A stretch of DNA of 64,000 bases from Pseudomonadota bacterium. GTDB taxonomy: Bacteria; Pseudomonadota; Gammaproteobacteria; JAKAQQ01. Within the stretch, counting starts at the first letter, position 1. Each line of letters begins with the position of its first letter. The notes under the pieces were generated by a model. It did not search any database. It saw only the letters and a list, made by a program, of their open reading frames with translations, and had not been told where the DNA came from. The translations under genes were made by a program, and so were the position numbers. Below, piece by piece: positions 1 to 9,051 of this stretch. The DNA lies in assembly GCA_021798115.1 (NCBI GenBank), contig JAJZYM010000005.1:1-64000 (forward strand), written 5' to 3'.

Positions 1-395
1 CCCTGACTCAGGGCGATCAGGGCGCTCGCGCCGCTGAACGCCCGGTTCCAGCCTGTTTTGTTCTGGGCGTGTTCGCGGAACTCGAACGACGCCGCCCGGA
101 CGATGAGTCCGAAGAGAAGAAGAGAGAGCGGAATGTAAAGGGCATGAAGAAGGAGACTGTAGGCCTTGGGGAAGGCGCCGAAAAGAGCGCCTCCGAGAAG
201 GATCAGCCAGGTTTCGTTGGCGTCCCAGACGCTCCCGAGGCTTCCGATGAGGACCGTGCGTCGTTCCTCCGTCGGCGAGAAGAGGCTCAGCATCCCGACC
301 CCGATCGTGAACCCGTCGAGGACGACGTAGAGAGCGAGGATGACCCCGAGGAGAAGAAACCAGACCGTGACCAGAAAGCCGTGGATGGTGAGCAT
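1..395 (-). CDS. cydB: Cytochrome bd (CIO-type) ubiquinol oxidase subunit II, partial (C-terminus beyond window)
   Basis: Minus-strand translation from the ATG at 395 begins MLTIHGFLVTVWFLLLGVILALYVVLDGFTIGVGMLSLFSPTEERRTVLIGSLGSVWDANETWLI, a typical CydB N-terminus; directly follows cydA. Confidence 0.93.
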   Translation of the reverse strand, partial: MLTIHGFLVTVWFLLLGVILALYVVLDGFTIGVGMLSLFSPTEERRTVLIGSLGSVWDANETWLILLGGALFGAFPKAYSLLLHALYIPLSLLLFGLIVRAASFEFREHAQNKTGWNRAFSGASALIALSQ

Positions 396-396
396 G

Positions 397-1806
397 TCAG
401 TCGTCCTCGAGCGCGTGCGGCTTGGGGCCCTCGAGCGCGAACGGAGCCTTGGGATGGAGAGGCGGCGGCTCGAGCGTGAGATCGGGCCCGCGCTCCACGA
501 TCTTGCGGAAGAAGATGATGAACGTCGTCACGAGGAGAGCGTAGAGAGCGAGATAGCCGAGCGAGGAGAACACGACATCCCCCGGGGGAATGCGCGAGAC
601 CCCCTGGGCGGTGCGCATGACGCCGTAGATGATCCACGGTTGGCGACCGACTTCACGCACGATCCAGCCGCACTCGACGGCGACGTAACCCAGGGGCGAG
701 GCCGCGATGAGGGTGGCGAGCCAGCGTCGGTGTCGACCCACGCGTTCGGGAACGAGTTCCCCCCGCCACCAGAGCCAGAGGCTCCAGAGAGCGAGGCCGA
801 AGACCAAGAAGCCGATCGCCACCATGACGCGAAACGCATAGAAGATGAGGGGGAGCGCCGGCGGTTGGTCACGGGGGGGGAATTGCCGGAGCCCGATCAC
901 CCGTCCGTCCCAGGTGTGGGTGGCCAGGAGACTCAGGGCGTGGGGAATCTTGAGAGCCCAGAGGTTGCGTTGCTCACGGGCGCTCGGCCAGGCCACGAGC
1001 GCCCACGACGCGCCGTGGTTCGGAGGATTCGTCACCCAGTGTCCTTCGAGAGCGGCCCCCTTGGCCGGCTGGTAATGGAAGACGACCCGTCCGCTGCCGT
1101 CGCCGAGCCAGATCTGAAGAGGCGCGACCACGAGCGCGGCCAGGAGGGCGAGCCGGAGCGAAATCAGGAAAAACTCGGACGCGCGACCCTTGCGAATGAA
1201 CCACGCCGAGAGCCCCGCCACGACCAGGAGACTCGTCTCGAGGCAGGCGAACCACATGTGACCGACCGACCACAGGGCGTCGGGATTGAAGATGGCGTGG
1301 ACGTAGTTCGTGATGACGAAGTGCCCGTGGGCGAAATAGCCTCCGGCCGGCGTCTGCATCCAGCTGTTCGCCACCATGATCCAGAACGCCGAGACGCTCG
1401 CGCCCAGGGCCACCATGGTCGTGGCGAAGAGGTGGATTTTGGGGTTGATCCGGCGCCAGCCGAAAAGCATGACCCCGAGGAATCCCGCCTCGAGCATGAA
1501 AGCCATGGCGCCTTCGAAACCGAGGATGTTGCCGAAGAAATCGCCGGCCACGGTCGAAAAATGAGCCCAGTTGGCTCCGAACTCGAATTCGAGCGGAACC
1601 CCGGAGGCCACGCCGATTCCGAAGTTGAGGATGAAGATCCTGCTCCAGAAACGGGCGTGCCGGTAATAGTCCTCCCGCCCGGTGCGGATCCAGAGAGCCT
1701 CGAGAAGAACGAGAAAGATCGAGAGCCCGATCGTCAGGACCGGCCACAGGATGTGAAACATGGCCGTGAGCGCGAACTGAAGCCGCGAAAGAATCAAAGT
1801 GCCCAT
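397..1806 (-). CDS. cydA: Cytochrome bd ubiquinol oxidase subunit I (short Q-loop / cyanide-insensitive type likely)
   Basis: MGTLILSRLQFALTAMFHILWPVLTIG...GVPLEFEFGANWAHFSTVAGDFFGNILGFEGAMAFMLEAGFLG; CydA family motifs. Confidence 0.95.
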   Translation of the reverse strand: MGTLILSRLQFALTAMFHILWPVLTIGLSIFLVLLEALWIRTGREDYYRHARFWSRIFILNFGIGVASGVPLEFEFGANWAHFSTVAGDFFGNILGFEGAMAFMLEAGFLGVMLFGWRRINPKIHLFATTMVALGASVSAFWIMVANSWMQTPAGGYFAHGHFVITNYVHAIFNPDALWSVGHMWFACLETSLLVVAGLSAWFIRKGRASEFFLISLRLALLAALVVAPLQIWLGDGSGRVVFHYQPAKGAALEGHWVTNPPNHGASWALVAWPSAREQRNLWALKIPHALSLLATHTWDGRVIGLRQFPPRDQPPALPLIFYAFRVMVAIGFLVFGLALWSLWLWWRGELVPERVGRHRRWLATLIAASPLGYVAVECGWIVREVGRQPWIIYGVMRTAQGVSRIPPGDVVFSSLGYLALYALLVTTFIIFFRKIVERGPDLTLEPPPLHPKAPFALEGPKPHALEDD

Positions 1807-1933
1807 GGCGTCGGGTCCGAAAGTGTCCTTGCCGATTCATGATAGTCCCAATCCTCTTCCTTGGGATGGGTGTTTGGAATCATTCTGCGATACCTTAGAA
1901 AGAGACGACACCGTAAGGCGGTCCTGGTTCAAG

Positions 1934-3625
1934 ATGAGCGACGATCCTGGGAGTGAGCGGGTGGGAGAGGGGGACGAATCGTCCTGGTCCCAGGACAACG
2001 TCGCCCCTCCGTTCGCTTCTCCCAATCTTTATCTCGACGATCCGGTCCTGGTCGATACGGTCGGGCGCGGCCCGGCGGCTTGGAGTCACGCCGCCCTCGT
2101 GGCGCTGGGGAGGGACCTCGCGGATTCCTCTCTCCGGCAATGTGCGCGGGAGGCCGACCGTCAACCCCCGGTTCTCGAGCGCTACGACGAACGCGGCCGC
2201 CGTGTCGACCGGATTCTGTTTGCGCCCGCCTGGCACACGCTTCTCGCGTCGTGTTTCCGTGCGGGTCTTCCCGCACGGGCATGGTTCGAGACGCACACGG
2301 GAGCTCGGACGGCCCGGGCGGCCTCCTACCTTCTTCACGCTCGGGTCGATGCCGCGACGCTCTGCCCGACGACGATGACCTACGCCGCCGTCCCGCTTCT
2401 TCGGCGGGAGAGGGATCTCTGGGCCGGGATTGGACCCGCTCTCCGCGGTGAGCTCTACGATCCCTCGGACCGCCCTCTCGCCCAGAAAACGGGCGGGCTC
2501 GTCGGGATGGGACTCACCGAGATTCAGGGGGGCTCCGATCTCCGACGCGTCACCACCCGGGCCGTGAGGACGGGTTCGGAGGACGATCCTGTCTTCCGCC
2601 TCCACGGGAGAAAATGGTTTCTCTCGGTTCCCCAGTCCGATGCGCATCTCGTCCTCGCCCGGGACGAGGCCGATCGCCTGGGTTGTTACTACGTGCCCCG
2701 GATTCTCCCCGACGGAGAGCGAAACGCCGTCCGCCTCGAGCGTCTCAAGGACAAGCTCGGAAACCGTGCCAACGCGACCGCCGAAGCGATTTTCGAGGGC
2801 GCCTGGGGGCGGAGGATCGGAGAGCCGGCTCGGGGTCTCGCCCTCCTCATGGAGATGGCCAACACGACCCGTCTCGACAACGTTCTCGGGAGCACCGGCC
2901 TTCTGCGCGAGGGCCTGGCTCTGGCGGCCCATCACGCGCGTCATCGACGAGCGTTCGATGCGCGTCTCGTCGATCAGCCGACCATGCGGAGCGTGCTTGC
3001 CGATCTGGCGCTCGAGACGGCGGCGGCCACGGCCTTTTCGCTCCACCTGGCCGCTCTGACCGAGGACGACACTCCCGAGGTCGCCGTCGCCCGTCGGATC
3101 CTCATCCCGGCCGGGAAGTTCTGGATCTGCAAGCGGGCGATCACCCATCTTGGCGAGTGCGTCGAGGTGCTGGGCGGAAACGGCTATATGGAGGACGGGC
3201 CTCTGGCCCGTCTTTACCGGGAGGCTCCCGTGAATTCGATCTGGGAGGGATCGGGAAACGTCATGGTCCTGGACGTTCTTCGGGCCCTGCGCACGTCCCC
3301 CGAGGGGGCACGGGAGTGGTGGGCCGCTCTCGAACGCGAAGCCACGGACGAACGCCTCCTTCTCGCCGCCGTCCGGAGCCTGACGCCTCTGGCGACGGCG
3401 GCGCTCGAGGATCCGGGGCGTGCCCGACACCTGGTCGCGCGCCTCGTTCTCGTCGTCCAGGCGTTCGAATTGCGCCACGTCCTCGGAGGGCGACTCTACG
3501 GACCGTTCGTCGAGACGCGTCTGGGATCGGAGTCCTGGGGCGCGGTTCCGGGGCTCGTCTCCGACCGTTTCGACACACGGGCGGTGATCGAGGCCGTCGT
3601 CCCGGACGTGCTTTCAAGGCCCTGA
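1934..3625 (+). CDS. aidB: Acyl-CoA dehydrogenase family DNA alkylation response protein AidB
   Basis: NLYLDDPVL..., LCPTTMTYAAVPLL, GMGLTEIQGGSDLRRVTTRAV, KWFLSVPQSDAHLVLA, RLERLKDKLGNRANA, LYREAPVNSIWEGSGNVM match E. coli AidB closely from memory. The track ORF starts at 1799; the ATG at 1934 is the likely start. Confidence 0.93.
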   Translation: MSDDPGSERVGEGDESSWSQDNVAPPFASPNLYLDDPVLVDTVGRGPAAWSHAALVALGRDLADSSLRQCAREADRQPPVLERYDERGRRVDRILFAPAWHTLLASCFRAGLPARAWFETHTGARTARAASYLLHARVDAATLCPTTMTYAAVPLLRRERDLWAGIGPALRGELYDPSDRPLAQKTGGLVGMGLTEIQGGSDLRRVTTRAVRTGSEDDPVFRLHGRKWFLSVPQSDAHLVLARDEADRLGCYYVPRILPDGERNAVRLERLKDKLGNRANATAEAIFEGAWGRRIGEPARGLALLMEMANTTRLDNVLGSTGLLREGLALAAHHARHRRAFDARLVDQPTMRSVLADLALETAAATAFSLHLAALTEDDTPEVAVARRILIPAGKFWICKRAITHLGECVEVLGGNGYMEDGPLARLYREAPVNSIWEGSGNVMVLDVLRALRTSPEGAREWWAALEREATDERLLLAAVRSLTPLATAALEDPGRARHLVARLVLVVQAFELRHVLGGRLYGPFVETRLGSESWGAVPGLVSDRFDTRAVIEAVVPDVLSRP

Positions 3626-3753
3626 GTCCGTGACCGTCCACGTCCTGGGATACCGCCATCACCCGTGGAGTCTCGGCATATCGTGCGGGTGAGCCGCTTT
3701 TGGGACCTGCGGCTTCGGTGAGCGATTCTCGTGAGGCGATGCGCGGGCTCGAG

Positions 3754-3777
3754 GAGGCCGCCCTTGCGGGCGGCCTC
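3754..3777. terminator. Perfect 10-bp stem / 4-nt loop between convergent aidB and doxDA (putative bidirectional terminator)
   Basis: gaggccgccc-ttgc-gggcggcctc, located in the convergent intergenic region. Confidence 0.6.
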
Positions 3778-3794
3778 GATTTGAGCGGCCGCTT

Positions 3795-4892
3795 TCACGT
3801 CGGAGGAATCGTGGAAGCGGATTCGAGAGACAGGGTGAAACGGTGTCCGTTGACCGTTCGTACGCTCAGGAGGTAGCGTCCGGGTGTGAGGTTCAGGGTG
3901 GGACGCGGCGCCGGGAGGGTGATCCAGGCGACGGCTCCGACCTTGGCGCTGAGTCCGACGTAGCCGGGAACGAACCGGTTGTAGGCAAAGACGTTGCGGA
4001 TGTCTTCGGGCGGGAGCGTCTTGAGACGACGTCCGCTCCAGCGCTCAAGCGTCGCCCCCGACGGCCCGCGGAGAGTCACGCGAACGATGTTGGCCGGTTC
4101 GGCCGCCGTGCCCGCGTCCACGTAGGCGCGGAAACGGACACTTCCGTCACGGCCCAGCGCTCCTCCGCTCAGACGAAGAGCGTGTTTGGCCGGGCTCACC
4201 GGGCCGCCGTGGAAGGGGGTCAGGACCGAACCCCGATAGTAGTTGTAGGTCAGGCCGACGAAGAGAATCGTGATCGCGGCCCCGATCAGGCCGAGACGCC
4301 GCGTCCGACGCTCGTTCCAGGTGCCGCTGCCGAACCACTGGAACCACGGTTTGTCGTTGAGCGACGGCCGGCGTTTCAGCATCCACGCGTCCAGTGAGAC
4401 GGCGGAGGCACCGGCGATGAAGAGCGTCACCCCCATGGCGAAATTGGCCGAGGCCATCGTCCACTCGTCGATGCAGGTCGCCCCCTGCCATCCGAAGACC
4501 AGCATCAGGGCGAAGCTGAGCCCGATCGTCACCAGCGCCGAGAGCCGTGTCATGAACCCCAGAATGAGGAAAAGACCGAAGATGAGTTCGAGAGCACTGA
4601 AAAAAATCAGGGAGGCGTAGAGCAGGGTGAAGTGATGCAGCAGAAACGCCACCAGGTTGCCGAGCCCCAGAAGGGCCCCGGGCATCGCCGTCTGGAGCTT
4701 GTTGGCCATCCAGCTGGAGGCGTGCGGGTCGAGTTTCTGCGGGGCGTAGATGAAGCGGCGTGTTCCTCCCCCCCAGTAGATCCATCCTTGAACGAAACGG
4801 ACAGCCAGGAGAGCCCAGGCGGTGACAGCGCCGGCTTTCGCGAGGTCGGATCCCGCGGTGTGTGGCTCGGGCGACGATGAACGAGAGGTCAT
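3795..4892 (-). CDS. doxDA: Thiosulfate:quinone oxidoreductase, DoxD-DoxA fusion
   Basis: WALLAVRFVQGWIYWGGGTRRFIYAPQKLDPHASSWMANKLQTAMPG... (DoxD/TQO small subunit) followed by a DoxA-like C-terminal domain. Confidence 0.88.
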   Translation of the reverse strand: MTSRSSSPEPHTAGSDLAKAGAVTAWALLAVRFVQGWIYWGGGTRRFIYAPQKLDPHASSWMANKLQTAMPGALLGLGNLVAFLLHHFTLLYASLIFFSALELIFGLFLILGFMTRLSALVTIGLSFALMLVFGWQGATCIDEWTMASANFAMGVTLFIAGASAVSLDAWMLKRRPSLNDKPWFQWFGSGTWNERRTRRLGLIGAAITILFVGLTYNYYRGSVLTPFHGGPVSPAKHALRLSGGALGRDGSVRFRAYVDAGTAAEPANIVRVTLRGPSGATLERWSGRRLKTLPPEDIRNVFAYNRFVPGYVGLSAKVGAVAWITLPAPRPTLNLTPGRYLLSVRTVNGHRFTLSLESASTIPPT

Positions 4893-4916
4893 GAAAGGGT
4901 TCCTCAGGAGGTCCGG

Positions 4917-5957
4917 TTACGGGGCTCGATACGGGCGGAAGCCGTAACGTTCGAAGATGCGTAGCGCGGCGGGGCTCCGCAGGAATTCAATCCACGCGTG
5001 TGCGGCCCGCGGGTGAGGCGCGTCCCGGACGACGGCGGCGGCGTAGACGGCCGTCGTGTTCTCGCGCGCGGGGATGCGAACGTACGAGATGGGATGCCCG
5101 ATCTTTTCCTGGAAGACGGCTTCCGATTTCCAGGTCACGCCGGCGTCGGCGAGCCCCTGCATGAGGTAGAGCGGCGTCTGGCGATGATGAATGTGCGTGA
5201 GGATCGTCTCCCCGTCGCGGACCTTCGTGCCGTAGACCTCATGCTCGAGCGCGTGACCCCCGGCCTTGATGAGCGAGATCTTGATTTGGCGCGCGACCCC
5301 TTCCCAGGCCGGATTGGGCATCGAGAGCCGAAGTTCCGGGCGTCCGAGGCTCTGCAGGTCGTGAACGTGACCGGGGTTGCCGCGGGGAATCATGATCGCA
5401 AGGTCGTTGGTCACGTAGTCGACCACGGGACCGACGAGTCGGTGGCTGCGCACGAGCTTCAGGACCTTGAGCTTGCCGGCGGCGTAGACGTCGGGCACCG
5501 CCCGCCACGTCATGTTGCCGACCGTAATCGTGTCGTGGTGCTCCATCTGGCGGATGAGAATCCCGGGTGGCAGGGTCTCGTAGTAGATGCGGCCGCGAAG
5601 GCGCGGATACTCTTTCTCGAAGAGATGGACGAGGGGCGCCATGGCGAAGTAGTAGTTGCCGCCGACGTAGATCACGAGCCGTGCGGTTTCGGGGTTGCCG
5701 TGGAAATCGGCCAGGTCGTCGACTTCCGGGACGGTGAAACGCAGACCCTTCTGGAGGGCGGGGTCGTTCGTCCCGTGCTGCCAGGGCGGGAAAACGCGCT
5801 CTTGGTAGGAAGGGGCTTGAACGCGCCCGTTCCACCCGGTGTCGGAGGCCCGGGCTTGGGGGGAAAGAACGGAAAGAACGGCCAGGCCCCCAAGGACCAG
5901 GACGGCCACGGTGCTCGTGAGGGGATGCGGGATCGTACGGCGAAGCGGGAATTTCAT
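4917..5957 (-). CDS. Periplasmic solute-binding protein (ModA/SBP_bac_11-like), no permease nearby
   Basis: Signal peptide MKFPLRRTIPHPLTSTVAVLVLGGLAVLSVLSPQARA; LVIYVGGNYYFAMAPLVHLFEKEYPRLRG...NDLAIMIPRGNPGHV. Confidence 0.75.
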   Translation of the reverse strand: MKFPLRRTIPHPLTSTVAVLVLGGLAVLSVLSPQARASDTGWNGRVQAPSYQERVFPPWQHGTNDPALQKGLRFTVPEVDDLADFHGNPETARLVIYVGGNYYFAMAPLVHLFEKEYPRLRGRIYYETLPPGILIRQMEHHDTITVGNMTWRAVPDVYAAGKLKVLKLVRSHRLVGPVVDYVTNDLAIMIPRGNPGHVHDLQSLGRPELRLSMPNPAWEGVARQIKISLIKAGGHALEHEVYGTKVRDGETILTHIHHRQTPLYLMQGLADAGVTWKSEAVFQEKIGHPISYVRIPARENTTAVYAAAVVRDAPHPRAAHAWIEFLRSPAALRIFERYGFRPYRAP

Positions 5958-5976
5958 GATGGTGTTCCTCCAGGAA

Positions 5977-5999
5977 CTCCGCCCCCCAGCGGGGCGGAG
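5977..5999 (-). promoter_or_regulatory. Intercistronic GC hairpin immediately upstream of the SBP ribosome-binding region
   Basis: ctccgcccc-ccagc-ggggcggag, 9-bp perfect stem, in the gap between the dsrE-like gene and the SBP gene. Confidence 0.6.
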
Positions 6000-6023
6000 T
6001 ACGGGTGCAGAGTCGTTTGGGGG

Positions 6024-6569
6024 TTACATGCGCATGAGCGCGTAGCCTTTGTTCTGGATGATCACGAGGGTCGTGAGCGCCGAGAGGGCGACTTTGATCT
6101 CGGGATTGACTTCGGCCGGCGTGTAGTGCATGTCTCCGAGCGCGTTGCCGCAGACATAAATGTGGACCCCCGCGCGACGGAGCTCACGAATGACGCGGAG
6201 ATTCGGGTCGGGGTGATGGAACACTTGAGCGAAGGTCCGCGGCCCGAGAGCGATCGGGGTCGCGGGACCGTGGATGATGACGTCGAAGCGCAGATGCGAA
6301 AGCGGCACGCCGGCGGCGACGAAAGTGTTGACGGCACGCGCGATGTGGCTCAACCCGGGGTTGAGACGCAGGAAGGACTTGCCGGGCTTGGTCACGTCGA
6401 AAAGAGCCCGGTACACCTTGTGGGGATTGGGCCTGATCGCGACGTGGGGCCAGATGTGAACGGGCCCGTAGCCCTTGATGGCGGGGTAACTCCAGAAGGG
6501 GCGGGCCATCACGGCCGTGCCGCTGAGCAGGCCGACAGCGGCGAGGGTCCAGGAAAGGCGTTTGAGCAT
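6024..6569 (-). CDS. Exported DsrE/DsrF-family sulfur-related protein
   Basis: MLKRLSWTLAAVGLLSGTAVMA signal sequence; ...LRFDVIIHGPATPIAL...LRRAGVHIYVCGNALGDMHYTPAEVNPEIKVALSALTTLVIIQNKGYALMRM; single Cys in the DsrE-type CGxxL position. Start at 6569 preferred over the track start at 6695. Confidence 0.83.
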   Translation of the reverse strand: MLKRLSWTLAAVGLLSGTAVMARPFWSYPAIKGYGPVHIWPHVAIRPNPHKVYRALFDVTKPGKSFLRLNPGLSHIARAVNTFVAAGVPLSHLRFDVIIHGPATPIALGPRTFAQVFHHPDPNLRVIRELRRAGVHIYVCGNALGDMHYTPAEVNPEIKVALSALTTLVIIQNKGYALMRM

Positions 6570-6657
6570 TGAGGATGACACAGGAAAAACCTCCGTGAGG
6601 AAAGGGTTTGGAAGCGCCCCCCTGAGGGGCAGCACGCGCATGATACGGAGAGGTTTT

Positions 6658-6685
6658 CTATAAGTAAAATATATTTTTCTTATAG
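6658..6685. promoter_or_regulatory. 28-bp AT-rich near-perfect palindrome, candidate LysR operator
   Basis: CTATAAG-T-AAAATATATTTT-T-CTTATAG (one mismatched pair), in the divergent promoter between the dsrE operon and the lysR gene. Confidence 0.7.
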
Positions 6686-6703
6686 GAAGGATCAATAAAA
6701 GTT

Positions 6704-7663
6704 ATGTCTTATGATGCTCAAGGCTCGCCGTTGACGTCTCGTCGTCTGGGGATTTTTCTCGCGGTCGCCGAGGAAGGCTCGCTGACCCGTGCCGCCGCGC
6801 GTCTTGCGCTCAGTCAGCCGGCGGTGACGCGCGAGCTTCGCATGCTCGAGCGTGGTCTGGCCACGGTTCTTTTTGACCGCCTCCCCCGCGGTGTGCGCTT
6901 GACCGAAGCGGGCGAAACACTTCTCGGGCGGGCGCGGGCGCTTGTCCGGCTCGAGCAGGACACGTGCGAAGCCCTGGATGAGCTCGCCGCACTCGGGCGG
7001 GGTTCCCTCGCGCTGGCCGCGAGCAACACGATCGGCAACTACGTGCTCCCGCGCGTGATCGTGGCCTTCCATCGCCTCTACCCGCGGGTCACGATCGACG
7101 TCCGGATCACGAATTCCCGGGAAGTGTTGCGCCTTCTCGGGGAAGACCGCATTGGTCTCGGGTTTATCGAAAGTGAAGCGCCCTTGAGCGGGGATGTCGA
7201 GGCGCAGGTTTTCGCCTCCGACGAGCTTCTTCCGGTGGTTGCCCCCTCGCATCCCTTGGCGAAAGCATCACGGATTTCGCTCGACGAAGCCCTTGGGGGC
7301 ATCATGCTCTTGCGCGAAGAGGGGTCCGGGATCCGCGCGGCCGTGGAATCCCGGCTTCGGCATCTTGGCCGTGCGCCGGCCGATACCCTGAGCCTGGGGA
7401 CGACGGAAGCCATCAAGGACGTTCTTCGTGCAGGAATCGGTCTCGCGCTCCTGCCACGACCGGCGGTCGCCACCGAGCTGGCCGCCGGTCTTCTCGTGGT
7501 GTTGCCTCTTCGCCGTCTGGTGATGCGGCGGCGGCTCGCCTGGGCGAAGCGCCGCTACCGGCGCCTGGGCCCCGCTTACGCCGTCTTTCTGCAAAAACTC
7601 GAAGAGGTGGGCTCTTCGGAGAGCGATTTGCGGATGGCTGTGGAACGGCGTCGGGAGCCTTAG
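6704..7663 (+). CDS. LysR-family transcriptional regulator
   Basis: LGIFLAVAEEGSLTRAAARLALSQPAVTRELRMLERGLATVLFDRLPRGVRLTEAG HTH plus effector domain. Confidence 0.95.
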   Translation: MSYDAQGSPLTSRRLGIFLAVAEEGSLTRAAARLALSQPAVTRELRMLERGLATVLFDRLPRGVRLTEAGETLLGRARALVRLEQDTCEALDELAALGRGSLALAASNTIGNYVLPRVIVAFHRLYPRVTIDVRITNSREVLRLLGEDRIGLGFIESEAPLSGDVEAQVFASDELLPVVAPSHPLAKASRISLDEALGGIMLLREEGSGIRAAVESRLRHLGRAPADTLSLGTTEAIKDVLRAGIGLALLPRPAVATELAAGLLVVLPLRRLVMRRRLAWAKRRYRRLGPAYAVFLQKLEEVGSSESDLRMAVERRREP

Positions 7664-7669
7664 GCCGAT

Positions 7670-8089
7670 CTAGACGCGCCGGCTGAGGGAGGTATGAACG
7701 CGCTCCAGCCGCCGCTGGGTCACGGAAGCCAGGTCGGCCGGGATGTCCTCCACGACATCGGACACATGTTCGGGCGCCGGCTCGTAACTGACGAAGGTCA
7801 CACGCGTGTACTGAGGGTCCGTCGCCTCGCACACGATCTGGCAGAGGCAGAGCTCGGCTTCCATGCGGGAGAGGACGGTTCCTTTATCACTCACACTCAG
7901 CCCGGGGGGCTCGAAGTCCATGATGACGATCACCCCTCTTTTTTTCTTCGGATCATTCAGTCCGAGCTCTTTGGGGTCCAGGCGGTGGCGCATCTTGGGA
8001 ACAAAGCTTTCGTTCTGCATGGCTCTCGTGATCTCGTCGCAAGTCTCTTCGAGAGGTAACGCCAGGATGATCGGGGCAAATTCAGTCAT
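7670..8089 (-). CDS. Hypothetical protein with CLCxxxC motif
   Basis: MTEFAPIILALPLEETCDEITRAMQNESFVPKMRHRLDPKELGLND...MEAELCLCQIVCEATDPQYTRVTFVSYEPAP; start at 8089 preferred over the track start at 8170. Confidence 0.65.
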   Translation of the reverse strand: MTEFAPIILALPLEETCDEITRAMQNESFVPKMRHRLDPKELGLNDPKKKRGVIVIMDFEPPGLSVSDKGTVLSRMEAELCLCQIVCEATDPQYTRVTFVSYEPAPEHVSDVVEDIPADLASVTQRRLERVHTSLSRRV

Positions 8090-8331
8090 GGTGGGACCAT
8101 AGATGAGGTGAAAGATGGAAGGATGCCGGCGCCTCGAGTCGCCTTCAGGAATTCGACGGCACATCCGCACCGTGGATGAACATGTTCGCGATCAGCTCGA
8201 CGAAACCCCGAGTGTTCACCGCGCCCATGTTTGATGTCCACCCCGTCCGATTCCCTGCCGTGACGAGAGAACTCCTCGAGGCCCGAGAGAGAGGGTTTCC
8301 CCGCTCCGCTACTCGATGGCACCCGGCTCCA

Positions 8332-9048
8332 TCATGATAAAGGGTTTTCGTTCGCTTCGTGCGGCGCAGGCGGCCTGACCCCTTCTTCGTAGCGCCGGAC
8401 CCGGAACCCCTGGCTCCGGAGCTGCTGGATGGCCTCGAGGGCGAGAAGACAATAACGACCCCGGCAGGTCAGCACCAGAAGGCGTTTTCTGGGCAAGCGT
8501 TCCTGGGCCGAGGACAGCACGGACAGGGGAACGGAAATCGCCCCGGGTGTGTGGTCGTGTTCGTATTCTTCGCGGGGTCGGATGTCCACGAGGATCGCTT
8601 CCTGTCGGGCGAGCAGTCGACGGAGTTCTTCGGGGCGGACGGGAGGTTCGTCCTGGATCTCGGCGAAGAGTTCGTGGTAGAGCTTTTCGGTCCGATCGCT
8701 GGTGAGTTCGGCCACCCTCCCGATCGACGCCACGAGTCCGCGGATGGCCGGGTGGCTCAGCCGGTACACCCGGCGGCGTCCGTGCCGCTCGTCGACCACG
8801 AGCGCCGCGTGCTTGAGTTTCTGCAGGTGCTGGGAAGCGGTCGCGATACGGACATGGAGGAGCCGGGCGAGCGTTTCGACATCGCGCGGTGCCTGTTCGA
8901 GAAGATTGAGAAGGAGGAGACGGTAGGGATGAGCCAGGGCCTGCGCGATGTTCGCAAAGGCATCCCAGAGCTCGAGGGTTCGAGCCGATAGGGGGGCATC
9001 ACTCTCCTCGTGCGGAGAACGTGGGACGGGGTGAGTTGAAATTTCCAT
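8332..9048 (-). CDS. ArsR-family HTH regulator fused to a rhodanese domain
   Basis: ANIAQALAHPYRLLLLNLLEQAPRDVETLARLLHVRIATASQHLQKLKHAALV (ArsR HTH) + AILVDIRPREEYEHDHTPGAISVPL...LVLTCRGRYCLLALEAIQQL (rhodanese). Confidence 0.95.
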   Translation of the reverse strand: MEISTHPVPRSPHEESDAPLSARTLELWDAFANIAQALAHPYRLLLLNLLEQAPRDVETLARLLHVRIATASQHLQKLKHAALVVDERHGRRRVYRLSHPAIRGLVASIGRVAELTSDRTEKLYHELFAEIQDEPPVRPEELRRLLARQEAILVDIRPREEYEHDHTPGAISVPLSVLSSAQERLPRKRLLVLTCRGRYCLLALEAIQQLRSQGFRVRRYEEGVRPPAPHEANENPLS

Positions 9049-9051
9049 GGA

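Noticed and set aside
340-1842. 500-aa plus-strand ORF antisense to cydA
   Set aside because: Arg/Glu/Gly-rich low-complexity composition typical of shadow ORFs in high-GC DNA; cydA on the other strand is unambiguous.
1895-3478. 527-aa minus-strand ORF antisense to aidB
   Set aside because: Shadow ORF; aidB is clearly real.
8086-8332. Short minus-strand ORFs including MGAVNTRGFVELIANMFIHGADVPSNS*
   Set aside because: Too short to support as a gene; could be a remnant but there is no recognisable family.
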